Assembly (NCBI GenBank): GCA_013176395.1
Contig: JABMLP010000034.1
Location: forward strand, 223,990-287,989
From: Venturia oleaginea
Lineage: Eukaryota; Ascomycota; Dothideomycetes; Venturiales; Venturiaceae
DNA: 64,000 nt
Direction of reading: 5' to 3'
The notes under the pieces are model-generated. The model was not told the origin of the DNA. It made no database searches and saw only the letters and a program-made list of their open reading frames with translations. The first letter of the stretch is position 1. Each line of letters starts with the position of its first letter. The translations under genes were made by a program, and so were the position numbers. This document shows, piece by piece, positions 28,730-38,300 of the stretch.

Positions 28730-29818
28730 TTATATCAGGAACAGGCGACTGATTGCAAGCTGCTGTTCGAACGAACGGGATATGTAACGGAGGAAAGCTT
28801 CGGAGGACCATCGACCCGCTGCCTTAAGCTCGAGCTCAGGCACTCCCTTCGCAGCTGCGTCCGTAGCAGCACCCCTGCGGAAGGAATGGCCTGTGTAGGA
28901 CTTGTCGTCCAGCGAGGAGATAATACCAGTAGCGAGGAGGCGTCGGCGTAGTTGCATGTGTACAGCAGCGGCCGAACAATGCCCTTTGCCGATGTCGAAG
29001 AGAGGCGCCGAAAGCGGCTTCGGATCGTGCCTGAAAAGTCTTACCAGGGCGGCTACTGCACAGGTAGGTTTTCCCGTTGCGGCGATGGAGATGGGAACGC
29101 CCTGATTAGCGTAATCGGTCTTGCTACGCTTCAGGAAAATAGAGACCCCGTAAGGCTGATGGCTAGGCGTATGACGATGGAAGGCGATATCGCTCCGTAA
29201 GACATGAGTATAGGAGAACAGCGGGTGCTCCCTATCTCTTCTAGTGTAAGCCAGCTCGCCAAGGCGGAAGAAACCAGCATAGGCCACCTTGAAGAGAGTG
29301 TCGAGATTGAGGTCGGCTCCGGTGGTCGGTTCCACAGCCGTCAGTCCCTCAAGGATGCGTACAGTAATAGGGAGCCTATTCTTGCGCTTCGGAGGCCTGA
29401 GGTTGAGAGCCCCCTGTCTTGCGCGTAGGAGCATCGGATCAGCGAACGCGCTGATAGGGTATCCCAGGTCGATATGCTTTGAACGTACTGCGGAGAGGTA
29501 GCTGGCCGCTGTAGCGCCGGAAATGATGCCTTCCGCTCCTCCAGTAATGACACGCCTTGCCATCCATTCGCCGAGATTGAGGGGTTCTGCGGGATAGTCT
29601 ACACAGCCCTCCAGCGTACAGAACCTCTCCCAGCTCTTGATACCCGCGCCGTACGTGTTGCGCGTGTTCTGGGCCAAGCCGTACCATAAGAGGGTAATAT
29701 ACTCATCAGAGAGGCCAAGGTTTCGCTCGCGAAGGGTACGGAGGAAGAACCTATGAACTGTAGGGAGGAGCTCGCTATCGTAGGAAGTATACTCGAGGCT
29801 AGGTGCTGGACGAAGCAC
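28730..29818 (-). CDS. Tyrosine recombinase of the DIRS/Ngaro-like element
   Basis: 362-residue open frame on the minus strand. The N-terminal SAM-like part includes QNTRNTYGAGIKSWERFC. The catalytic part has the R of box I (AGFFRLGELAY), the H-x-x-R of box II (TGHSFRRGAATDAA), a W at the second-histidine position (AAGRWSSEAF) and the candidate nucleophilic Tyr in FLRYI. This enzyme would integrate the circular DNA form by strand exchange without duplicating the target. It is the last gene of the element, and the frame is intact. The first Met comes shortly before the conserved part, so the true N-terminus is uncertain. Confidence 0.9.
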   Translation of the reverse strand: MLRPAPSLEYTSYDSELLPTVHRFFLRTLRERNLGLSDEYITLLWYGLAQNTRNTYGAGIKSWERFCTLEGCVDYPAEPLNLGEWMARRVITGGAEGIISGATAASYLSAVRSKHIDLGYPISAFADPMLLRARQGALNLRPPKRKNRLPITVRILEGLTAVEPTTGADLNLDTLFKVAYAGFFRLGELAYTRRDREHPLFSYTHVLRSDIAFHRHTPSHQPYGVSIFLKRSKTDYANQGVPISIAATGKPTCAVAALVRLFRHDPKPLSAPLFDIGKGHCSAAAVHMQLRRRLLATGIISSLDDKSYTGHSFRRGAATDAAAKGVPELELKAAGRWSSEAFLRYISRSFEQQLAISRLFLI

Positions 29819-29999
29819 GTTAGCAAGCTTTGTACGAGTACCGGAGTCCGACCAGGGTATCTGCCGAACGTCGGCGATAGCAGAGTAGCATGGCGCTTAA
29901 GCCGATGAGCCTGCAAAGAACGGCTGCCACGAACAGCGCGCCAAGCCCAAAGTTGCAATCCCCGGGATAGCAAGAATTCAACGGAACTGTAAGGACGAT

Positions 30000-31620
30000 A
30001 GCGGAGAGCCCCATCGGAGGCAGAGCCAGACGATACGATCGAAACTAGACTCGCGAGGGCGTCGGCCAGATGTACCTATAGAGATGGTCCCCAACGGAGG
30101 AATGCAACGGCAACGGCAACGGCCTCCATCTCTTAGGGTTGATAAACGCCGAACGATCGGACGGCTCAACAATAGTTCAACGGAACTGTAAGATCGAAAG
30201 CGGTGAGCCCCATCGGAGGCAGAGCCAGACGATACGATCGAAACTAGACTCGCGAGAGCGTCGGCCAGATGTACCTATAGAGATGGTCCCCAACGGAGGA
30301 ATGCAACGGCAACGGCAACGGCCTCCATCTCTTTAGGGTTGATAAACGCCGAACGATCGGACGGTTCACCAATAGTTCAGCGGAACTGTGAGATCGAAAA
30401 CGGTGAGCCCCATCGGAGGCAGAGCTAGACGATACGATCGAAACTAGACTCGAGAGACGGCGTCGGCCGGATGTACCTATAGAGATGGTCCCCAACGGAG
30501 GAATGCAACGGCAACGGCAACGGCCTCCATCTCTTTAGGGTTGATAAACGCCGAACGATCGGACGGTTCACCAATAGTTCAGCGGAACTGTGAGATCGAA
30601 AACGGTGAGCCCCATCGGAGGCAGAGCTAGACGATACGATCGAAACTAGACTCGCGAGGGCGTCGGCCAGATGTACCTATAGAGATGGTCCCCAACGGAG
30701 GAATGCAACGGCAACGGCAACGGCCTCCATCTCTTTAGGGTTGATAAACGCCGAACGATCGGACGGTTCACCAATAGTTCAGCGGAACTGTGAGATCGAA
30801 AACGGTGAGCCCCATCGGAGGCAGAGCTAGACGATACGATCGAAACTAGACTCGAGAGAGGGCGTCGGCCGGATGTACCTATAGAGATGGTCCCCAACGG
30901 AGGAATGCAACGGCAACGGCAACGGCCTCCATCTCTTTAGGGTTGATAAACGCCGAACGATCGGACGGTTCACCAATAGTTCAACGGAACTATAAGATCG
31001 AAAGCGGTGAGCCCCATCGGAGGCAGAGCTAGACGATACGATCGAAAACTAGACTCGCGAGGGCGTCGGCCAGATGTACCTATAGAGATGGTCCCCAACG
31101 GAGGAATGCAACGGCAACGGCAACGGCCTCCATCTCTTTAGGGTTGATAAACGCCGAACGATCGGACAATTCACCAATAGTTCAACGGAACTGTAAGATC
31201 GAAAGCGGTGAGCCTCATCGGAGGCAGAGCTAGACGATACGATCGAAACTAGACTCGAGAGAGGGCGTCGGCCGGATGTACCTATAGAGATGGTCCCCAA
31301 CGGAGGAATGCAACGGCAACGGCAACGGCCTCCATCTCTTTAGGGTTGATAAACGCCGAACGATCGGACGGTTCACCAATAGTTCAGCGGAACTGAGATC
31401 GAAAAAGGTGAGCCCCATCGGAGGCAGCTAGACGATACGATCGAAAACTAGACTCGAGAGAGGGCGTCGGCCGGATATGCCTATAGAGATGGTCCCCAAC
31501 GGAGGAATGCAACGGCAACGGCAACGGCCTCCATCTCTTTAGGGTTAATAAAGGCCGAACGATCGGACGGTTCAACAATAGTTCAGCGGAACTGTGAGAT
31601 CGAAAGCGGTGAGCCCCATT
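30000..31620. repeat. 201-bp tandem array derived from RNase H sequence
   Basis: Eight tandem units of about 201 bp; GATACGATCGAAA recurs at about 30028, 30232, 30431, 30634, 30833, 31035, 31233 and 31434. The ninth, parental version is the RNase H coding end (31620-31900). Each unit fuses the part encoding NPKEMEAVAVAFLRWG to the part encoding ALSRVQFDRIAWL, so about 170 bp were deleted before amplification. Internal GGCAAC triplets are also expanded. Confidence 0.88.
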
Positions 31621-33266
31621 GGGGGCAGAGCCAGGCGATACGATCAAACTGGACTCGAGAGAGGGCATCGGCCAGGCCGTTAGCCGTAGATGGAAGCCAG
31701 CGGGCTTCGATAACAATATCGCAGGCAGCGGCCTGAGTAACAATAGTGCGGAGATGGGTGTTGCTCTCACCACGAACAGCCTCCTTCGTCAACCCGGCCA
31801 CGGCCGTAGAGTTGTCACAGTGGATAACAACCCGATTATGTGCCCAGAGAGACGGTCCCCAACGGAGGAATGCGACGGCAACAGCCTCCATCTCCTTAGG
31901 GTTGATAAACGCCGAACGATTGGACGGTTCAGCAATAAAAGCATGCTCGATTGCGATACTATTGGTGTAATCCCCCCAAGAGACATCGGTCTCAGAGGAC
32001 TCGAAAAAGAAGCCGCCGAGGCTTTGTTGTCCGGAGGCATCAGTGTAAAGGTGGAAACAACGGCGCTTTCGATAATCGAAGAAGTAGACCCCGTTGGTTA
32101 GCTCGAGCGCACGGAGCCACCAGAGAAGGTCGTCTCGTACACCGCTAGTCAGGGCTCGGCGAAAGTGCCGATTGACTTCTCCGTATGCTCCGCTCAGGTA
32201 GTCCCAGATCGATCGAGTGTAAACCCGGCCAAGGCGGATGACGGCACTGGCCCAACTGAGCCGCCCGGCGAGGGACTTCGTATCCCGGAGCCGCGGCCTT
32301 GTCTCGGAGAGGTGATCACGGATAGCCTGGATCAAAGAATCTCTCTTCTCGTCGGAGAGACGCAGTTCCAAGCGTACCGTATCAACCAGAAGACCTAATA
32401 TCTCGACGGCCGTGCCGACCACGTCTTTGGCATCCTTGCGAGGAATCCCAAGTCGATCGGTGGTCTTGATCCAGAGTTCCGAAACGCGGTCCGAAATTTC
32501 CTGACGTACACACAAACATAAAATCATCAAGGTAGTGCTCGATCGCGGTAGGGATACTGCGCGTGCCGGCCTGCTCGTCGAGAGCCCAATGGAGACCTTC
32601 CGCAAAGAGATTGAAGATAAATGGCGCAGTCCTGAGACCGAAAGGGAGGCAGAGTTCTTGATAATTGACGCCGTTGAGGCAAAACCCAAGATACCGGGAC
32701 GAAATGAGATCCACAGGGATGTTGCGAAAAGCGTGCGCAATGTCGCGTTTCATTAGAAGACAGCCCCGGCCTGTACGAAGGACGTGCTGAACAATTCTGT
32801 CGACTCTGGTGTACTGTAGCTTGCCAAACACGCGTGGAATGGCGTCGTTGACTGAAGTTTGGGGCGGCCAAGAGAGGTCGTGGATCCGGCGTAAGGTTCC
32901 GTCTTGTTTTGGGACCATCCCAAGAGGAGCGATAAACAGGCCCGGGTCTGTAGAGATAGCCAATCGGCCGGCGGCCAGCTCCTTCGCAACGTAGCCCGTA
33001 GCTTCGGCTACGGTCGCCTCGTCGGAGAAGTAGTTGTTCGAAAAGCCGCGTACGCGAATCGTATGAGGCTCGCAGATACCGATGGAGGCGCCGTACGTGA
33101 GAATACCAACTAGGTTAGTCACCAGTGTGCGCTCTGGATATCCTGAGAGGAGGCTTATCCAGCCAAGAGGCTTGAAAGGCGACCTATTCTCAGGCAGCGG
33201 CGGGCCATCGGGTTGGAATACAGCAAACAAGGGCTCCGTATTCGACCGGAACTCGTCCTTTGGCTG
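31583..33266 (-). pseudogene. RT-RNase H of the DIRS/Ngaro-like element
   Basis: The first frame (33230 to about 32520) is RT: LGMVPKQDGTLRRIHDLSWP, LMKRDIAHAFRNIPV, LPFGLRTAPFIFN, and active site HYLDDFMFVC. One frame change near 32515 leads to the RT thumb and RNase H: LYTDASGQQSLGGFFFESS, the NPKEMEAVAVAF block, HCDNSTAV and TANGLADALSRV. The frameshift may be a mutation or a sequencing error. The C-terminal codons are the source of the adjacent 201-bp satellite. Confidence 0.85.
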
Positions 33267-34478
33267 CTATTTGGCGACCTTGAGAGGGTCGGTCTCCGCC
33301 TTAGGCCTTGAAGCCTTCTTCGGACAAGCGGTGGCGGGGTGGTTTTGCTTGCAAGTGGTACAGACATGGGAGCGCTTGCACGACTCACCCCATGTACATG
33401 CTCCTCTGTTATAGCTAAGGCAGGTCTCGTTTTTGAGGGACGAGTCGCTGCGCTTTCGCTTCTCAGAGCTCTTCGAAGCTGTACGAGCAGCTGCCGACTG
33501 AAGCTTTGCCATTAATTGTTGAGCCTCGAGATGAGCCTTCGACGTAAGTGGATTGCAGAAGCGATCCTGAAAGGCATAGCTGAGGTTCCAGTGGCTCGCC
33601 GTCGTAATACCGCGCTGGATTACTTCGGCGTGGAATGTGAAGACCAAGAGGCGCACGGAGGCCCAGTCGTAGTGTAGGCACAAAGCCTCGGCCTTGGCGC
33701 GAAAGGTATTGATGGCTTCGTACGTTGCAGCGCTCAAAGTAGGGAAGAGAATATAGAGGAGGCTAACGTAGTAGGTGAATGCCTCGAGCCAGAAGCGTGG
33801 TGCTGGATAGTCCTCGTACGATGCTGTTGCTTTGATTTTGACGAGATTCGCCGTGCCAGTAGAGACGTCGAACCGGAAACGATCTTCTCCCGGAGATGCA
33901 GATGGTACCGGGTCCGTCAAGCGTAAACGTACGAGGTTTATTGGCTCAAAAGTGCCATTCTTGACGCTCTCCGCAAGGTGAATGGGTAGGGCAGGGAAAC
34001 GCATACGAAGTGTCGAAACCAGCTGGTTATCGAGGGACTTACCCGTACTGTTATCCGGCTCAGTCGCCCCCGGACGACTGGTGCCATGCGGTAGTTCGAG
34101 TAAAGAGCCCTCCCTAATTTTCGCAAGGCGCGCCGCCGCTTCTTCGCGTTTGACCTGCATCTGGAGGTCGTGCTCCTCCTTTTCGCGGTCCATCCTTAGC
34201 CTGTGAGCCTCTACGGCGCGAGCCTCAGCGGCCTGGGCATTGTTGATCGCGACCTGTTCGAGGGTCAGAGCTAGAGGCGGTGCCCGTGGCGGGGCTAACG
34301 TGGGCTGAGGTTGAGTAGGTGTCATCCCGCCGCCAATGGGTGTAAGAGACCGTGAAGATGACCTCTGGGTCCCGAAGACAATAGAGGGGGATCGGGTACG
34401 AGAGGAGCGAGTAGAGTGACCCGGTGGTAGGGATAAGTTGATAGGAACCGACGCGGTGATATCCTTCTTCGGAGGCAT
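33267..34478 (-). CDS. Gag-like protein of the DIRS/Ngaro-like element
   Basis: 403 residues starting MPPKKDITASVPIN. The Ser/Pro-rich N-terminus (residues 1-75) is followed by a helical, charged segment rich in Ala, Glu and Arg (AEARAVEAHRLRMDREKEEH, probable coiled coil) and a globular core. A Cys/His cluster near the end has C-x7-C-x5-C-x3-H (CLSYNRGACTWGESCKRSH) and then C-x2-C-x3-H-x4-C. Such clusters are common in nucleic-acid-binding Gag proteins of YR retroelements. The frame is intact and lies just upstream of RT. The region 34479-34860 is the 5' leader of the element. Confidence 0.8.
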   Translation of the reverse strand: MPPKKDITASVPINLSLPPGHSTRSSRTRSPSIVFGTQRSSSRSLTPIGGGMTPTQPQPTLAPPRAPPLALTLEQVAINNAQAAEARAVEAHRLRMDREKEEHDLQMQVKREEAAARLAKIREGSLLELPHGTSRPGATEPDNSTGKSLDNQLVSTLRMRFPALPIHLAESVKNGTFEPINLVRLRLTDPVPSASPGEDRFRFDVSTGTANLVKIKATASYEDYPAPRFWLEAFTYYVSLLYILFPTLSAATYEAINTFRAKAEALCLHYDWASVRLLVFTFHAEVIQRGITTASHWNLSYAFQDRFCNPLTSKAHLEAQQLMAKLQSAAARTASKSSEKRKRSDSSLKNETCLSYNRGACTWGESCKRSHVCTTCKQNHPATACPKKASRPKAETDPLKVAK

Positions 34479-34860
34479 AAAGAAAGCGGTATAACTATTT
34501 AAAATCGTTAGCAGGTCAGCTCTGTTAATAAGTACAGAGCCCTAGAGATGCCAAGGAGCTCTTTGGAAGGGATTTCTGATGCTGGTGCAATATAACGATG
34601 CCCAAGACGTCGTCGAGGCCAGCGGTGTACTTGAAAAGTCTGTCGAGAAGCGGTGAACGGCTAAGCGCGGCGCGCGCAGCGGCGGGAAAGACTCGTAGGA
34701 CGATAAGGAGAATATCGGGATGAAGGACGAGTCCTACAACAACAATCTAGATACAAGACGAGCCTCAGAGGGCTCAGAAGTCGTGCGATATGCGAGATCG
34801 CCATGTTGTTGTTGTCGCTTGGTCGGACGAGGCCCTTGCTCCACCAGATAGACACTAGCA

Positions 34861-34892
34861 GGATAAGTTGAGAAAGGATCTATCCTTTGACA
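34861..34892 (-). repeat. 5' LTR of element C, terminal 32 bp
   Basis: GGATAAGTTGAGAAAGGATC to TTTGACA. It completes the LTR interrupted at 28337 and is followed by the target duplication AAAAT. Confidence 0.88.
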
Positions 34893-34977
34893 AAAATAGA
34901 ACATGACAGCTTGCAAAATAGAACATGACAGCTTGCAGAATAACAAGAGAACAATTGGAAATCCAGTCATGGATAAG
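34893..34977 (-). repeat. Right part of A3 distal LTR, 5'-end clipped
   Basis: Continues 22669-22847 with two to three 22-bp units, but stops at GGATAAG. The last 27-28 LTR bases are missing, because another full A LTR starts at 34978. Confidence 0.85.
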
Positions 34978-35309
34978 TGTAAGAGTTCAACCCTCAAAGG
35001 TGTTTCGCAAGTGAGGGAAGACAGCTTATATTTCAAGTATCTAAGTACAGAGAAGAAAGTGTAAGTACAGGAAGGATAGCTAGTATATATAATCCTCCTC
35101 TTACAATAGATCCTTCTAGAAAGTATCTTTAAATGGAAACGTGACAGCTTGCAAAATAGAACATGGCAGCTTGCGAAATAGAACATGACAGCTTGCAAAA
35201 TAGAACATGACAGCTTGCAAAATAGAACATGACAGCTTGCAGAATAACAAGAGAACAATTGGAAATCCAGTCATGGATAAGCTAGAGAGAAGGATTCCAT
35301 CCCTTAACA
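34978..35309 (-). repeat. Full A LTR directly downstream of A3 pol
   Basis: 332 bp, plus-strand TGTAAGAG...CCCTTAACA, adjacent to the purine tract and stop codon of A3 pol. Its left flank ATAAG equals the bases that would follow inside a complete LTR. Confidence 0.9.
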
Positions 35310-38300
35310 TTATCCCCTCCCCCCCTCTCTTGTAGATCGATGTGAGCGTAGTCTCTGAGGGCGTAGTATAGGTCCGTCGTTTTCAAGAACGTTGCCGTAG
35401 GCACTTTCAAAAGCGTCCAGAGCTGTAGTTTGTTGGAGTTCGCTAAGGGGTTCCCACGTAGGATCAACGTAGCCTACCCACTTAACTAAGACTTCTCGCG
35501 TTTGTTGTCGACCTCGCCGGCGCCATCTTGCGGCTAGAATAGCCTCGATACCGTATTCCTCGTCTCCTTGTTCAGTTACTATAGGAGGCGGCTGTGTATT
35601 ATCTTGTAATTGTGAAGGTAGGGGATCTGTGCCAGCTCTCCTAAGTAAAGACGTATGAAATCGGTTGTGGATTCCTCTGGGTGTATCAAGCTCGTAAGAG
35701 ATTGAGTTGATAACTCGTGTAACTGTATACTTCCCATGAATCCAGTCTAGTTTCTTACAAGGACGTAGGGTTTTTACGTTCTTTAGGTTGAGCCAGACTT
35801 TGTCTCCCACTTTAAAAGAGTCAGCCGGAGCACGATCTCTATTAGAGTAGTATTCTTGCTGTTGCTGAGCTGATACCATTGACGTTTCTGCCCATTCTTG
35901 TGCGTCCTTCAATTTTGCTACAAGATCTTGTGCTTTTTCTTTTGGATTCTTAGGGGTTTCCTGGGGAGCTTCAACAGTTCCTATATGCTCAATGTTATAA
36001 CCGTGGGTTAAGAAGAAAGGCGATAGGCCCGTAGCTTGGTTTGGTCTATTATCGAGGCATATTTGAGCAATAGGCAGGAGCTCGACCCAGTCGTTCTGAC
36101 TAAATGTACAGAACTTACGTAGATAGGCTTCAACTTCTTGATTTCTTCTTTCCGTAGATCCATCAGTCTCAGGGTGATACGCTGTAGAGAGTCTTCTCTC
36201 TATCTTAAGAAGGTGACAAACTTCTTTCCAGAAAGCATTAACAAATTGCGTGTCCCTATCTGAGACTAGAGATCTAGGAAGCCAGTGTAATCTTACGTAG
36301 TTCTGCATAAATAGTTTTGCAAATCCTTCAGCTCCAAACTGTTCTTTAGGCACTGGGAACAGGATAGTTCCTTTACCCAAGCGGTCAGTAATAACGCAGA
36401 GTCTTGTGCATCTTTGGCTCTCTGGTAATTCGACTATGAAGTCTACTGAAATATCTTGCCAGATACGGCTAGGGACAGGAAGAGGTTTAAGTAAACCTTT
36501 CTTTTTGTCTCGCCAGACTGAAGTTCTTCCGCAGACGTCACAATTGCGTATAAACTGACGTATATCTTGAGCAAATCCCGGCCAGTAGAACTGTCTGGAG
36601 AGAATAGCAATAGTAGCTTCTCGTCCAGGATGCCCTGATAGGACTGAATCGTGTATTTCTTGAATTACTCCTGTTAAGAGAGGCTCGTAGGAGGGCAACC
36701 AGATTCGGTCTCTATAGTAGAGCTGGTTATTTTCGACTTTACAATCTCCTATAGAAGTAGGAACCTTTAGCTTAGATGGGAACTGCCTATCTTGCTTTAG
36801 AACGCTTTGGAAAATACGTCTGTAGTCTAGATCTCCTTCGAGTGCAGTTTCCCATCTATCCCTTAGATCACCTGAGAGAAAGGGATTTTGTATAAAGGGG
36901 ATAGGTTCTTTGTCTACTTCTTGAGCATTTTCTTGGGCAGCTTCTTCTCTTGCAGGAGTCTTATCCTCTAGAACGTTAATCCAAAGCTTTGGAGGTAATA
37001 ACGTTCTAGTTCTTTCAACGATTCTTGGGTCTTGAATATCCTTTGGGAGATCTTGATCCCTTCGAGTTAAGGCGTCTGGAACTACAGATTCAGAGCCTGG
37101 GCGATAGCCTAGTTTGAAGTTAAACTTAGCTAGTATCTGCGCCCATCTCATTTGCCTTTCATTTAGTTCCCTTTTTACCATAAACTTCTCAAGGTTCTTG
37201 TGATCTGTGAGGATAATGAATGGCTTACTTAGGCTTAGTAGCTCGCTAGTCCAATGGACTAGAGCTTTGACTATAGCCATAAGTTCTTTGTCGTGGATAT
37301 CATAATTGCATTCGGCTGGCAAGTGCTTAGTAGAGAAGAAAGCACATGGTTTCCAGTTACCTAGCTCATCTTTTTGACTAAGTACTGCTCCGGAAGCCCA
37401 GCCTGAAGCATCAGGTTCTACTCGCGTAGGCTTATCTTCATCAAGTGCAGACAGGACAGGTTCTTTGCAAAACTCTGCCTTAAGTTTTTGAAAAGATTCT
37501 TCTTGCTCCTTTCCCCATAAAAATGGAGTATTCTTCTTTGTAAGGCGAACCAGAGGCTCCCTTATTGTTGAGTTATCTTTTACAAAGTCACGGTAGAAGT
37601 TTGTAAAGCCTAGGAAGCCACGTACTCCTCGTAGAGTAGTAGGACGTTCCCATTCTTTAATTGCTTTGATCTTCTCCGGATCCATGTGTAGGCCCGTTTC
37701 AGTATCTATAACGAAGCCTAGATACTTGACTCGTTTGGTATTAAACTCGCACTTCCGAATATCAAGGTATAACCCAGCGTTAAGGCAGCTTTGAAGTATC
37801 TTTTCAGTCTTTTCTTCATGGTCTTTAAGGTTCTTTGAAGAGTATATTACTATATCGTCTAGATAAGCTGAGCAGAACTCGTCTAGGTATCGTCGAAGGA
37901 TATAGTTTATATACCGTTGAAAAGACGCAGGTGCACCGGTTAAGCCAAAGGGAGTAACTAGCCATTCAAATAGACCATATCTAGTTCGAAAGGCAGTTTT
38001 GAACTCATCTCCCGTTGCGATTCGAATCTTGTGGAAGGCAGCATTTACATCAAGCTTACTAAGATACTTAGCACGAGCTAAGGTTAGTAAAGTCTCTTTT
38101 ACTAACGGTAGCGGGTACCTATCCTTTCGAGTAATTGCGTTTAAGGCTCGGTAGTCTACGCAAAAGCGTAAGCCCCCTCCTGGTTTCTTCACAAAGAGAA
38201 CTGGAGACGCAGCAACTGATTTACTCTCTCGGATAAAGCCTTTATCTAGTAGCTCTGTAAGAGTCCTTCGCAAAACAAGGAGTTGTTCTCGACCCATACC

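Larger units (their letters stand above)
28338..34860 (-). mobile_element. Tyrosine-recombinase retroelement (DIRS/Ngaro-like)
   Basis: A 6.5-kb minus-strand unit inserted in the element C LTR. It has Gag-like, RT-RNase H and tyrosine recombinase genes in that order, no integrase and no methyltransferase seen. There is no target-site duplication: the host LTR reads straight through, with only a 2-base CA overlap (28336-28337 and 34859-34860). Lack of TSD and a YR instead of DDE integrase are hallmarks of DIRS-order elements, and the gene order suggests Ngaro-like. I could not identify the expected split direct repeats by eye. Confidence 0.82.
22848..34892 (-). mobile_element. Element C: defective gypsy with type B LTRs, TSD AAAAT
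   Basis: A minus-strand element with 3' LTR 22848-23128 and a 5' LTR split into 28089-28337 and 34861-34892 by the tyrosine-recombinase element. It carries remnants of gag, protease, RT, RNase H, the integrase zinc domain and a chromodomain tail, but the integrase core is deleted. The leader has two minisatellites. Its last LTR bases and its PBS are the same as in family A, whereas its protein sequence is a different chromovirus lineage. Confidence 0.88.

Noticed and set aside
30244..31300. Series of 83-codon minus-strand frames (MGTISIGTSGRR...) every 400 bp
   Set aside because: They are the 201-bp satellite read in one frame and have no relation to the RNase H frame; repetition of a chance ORF.
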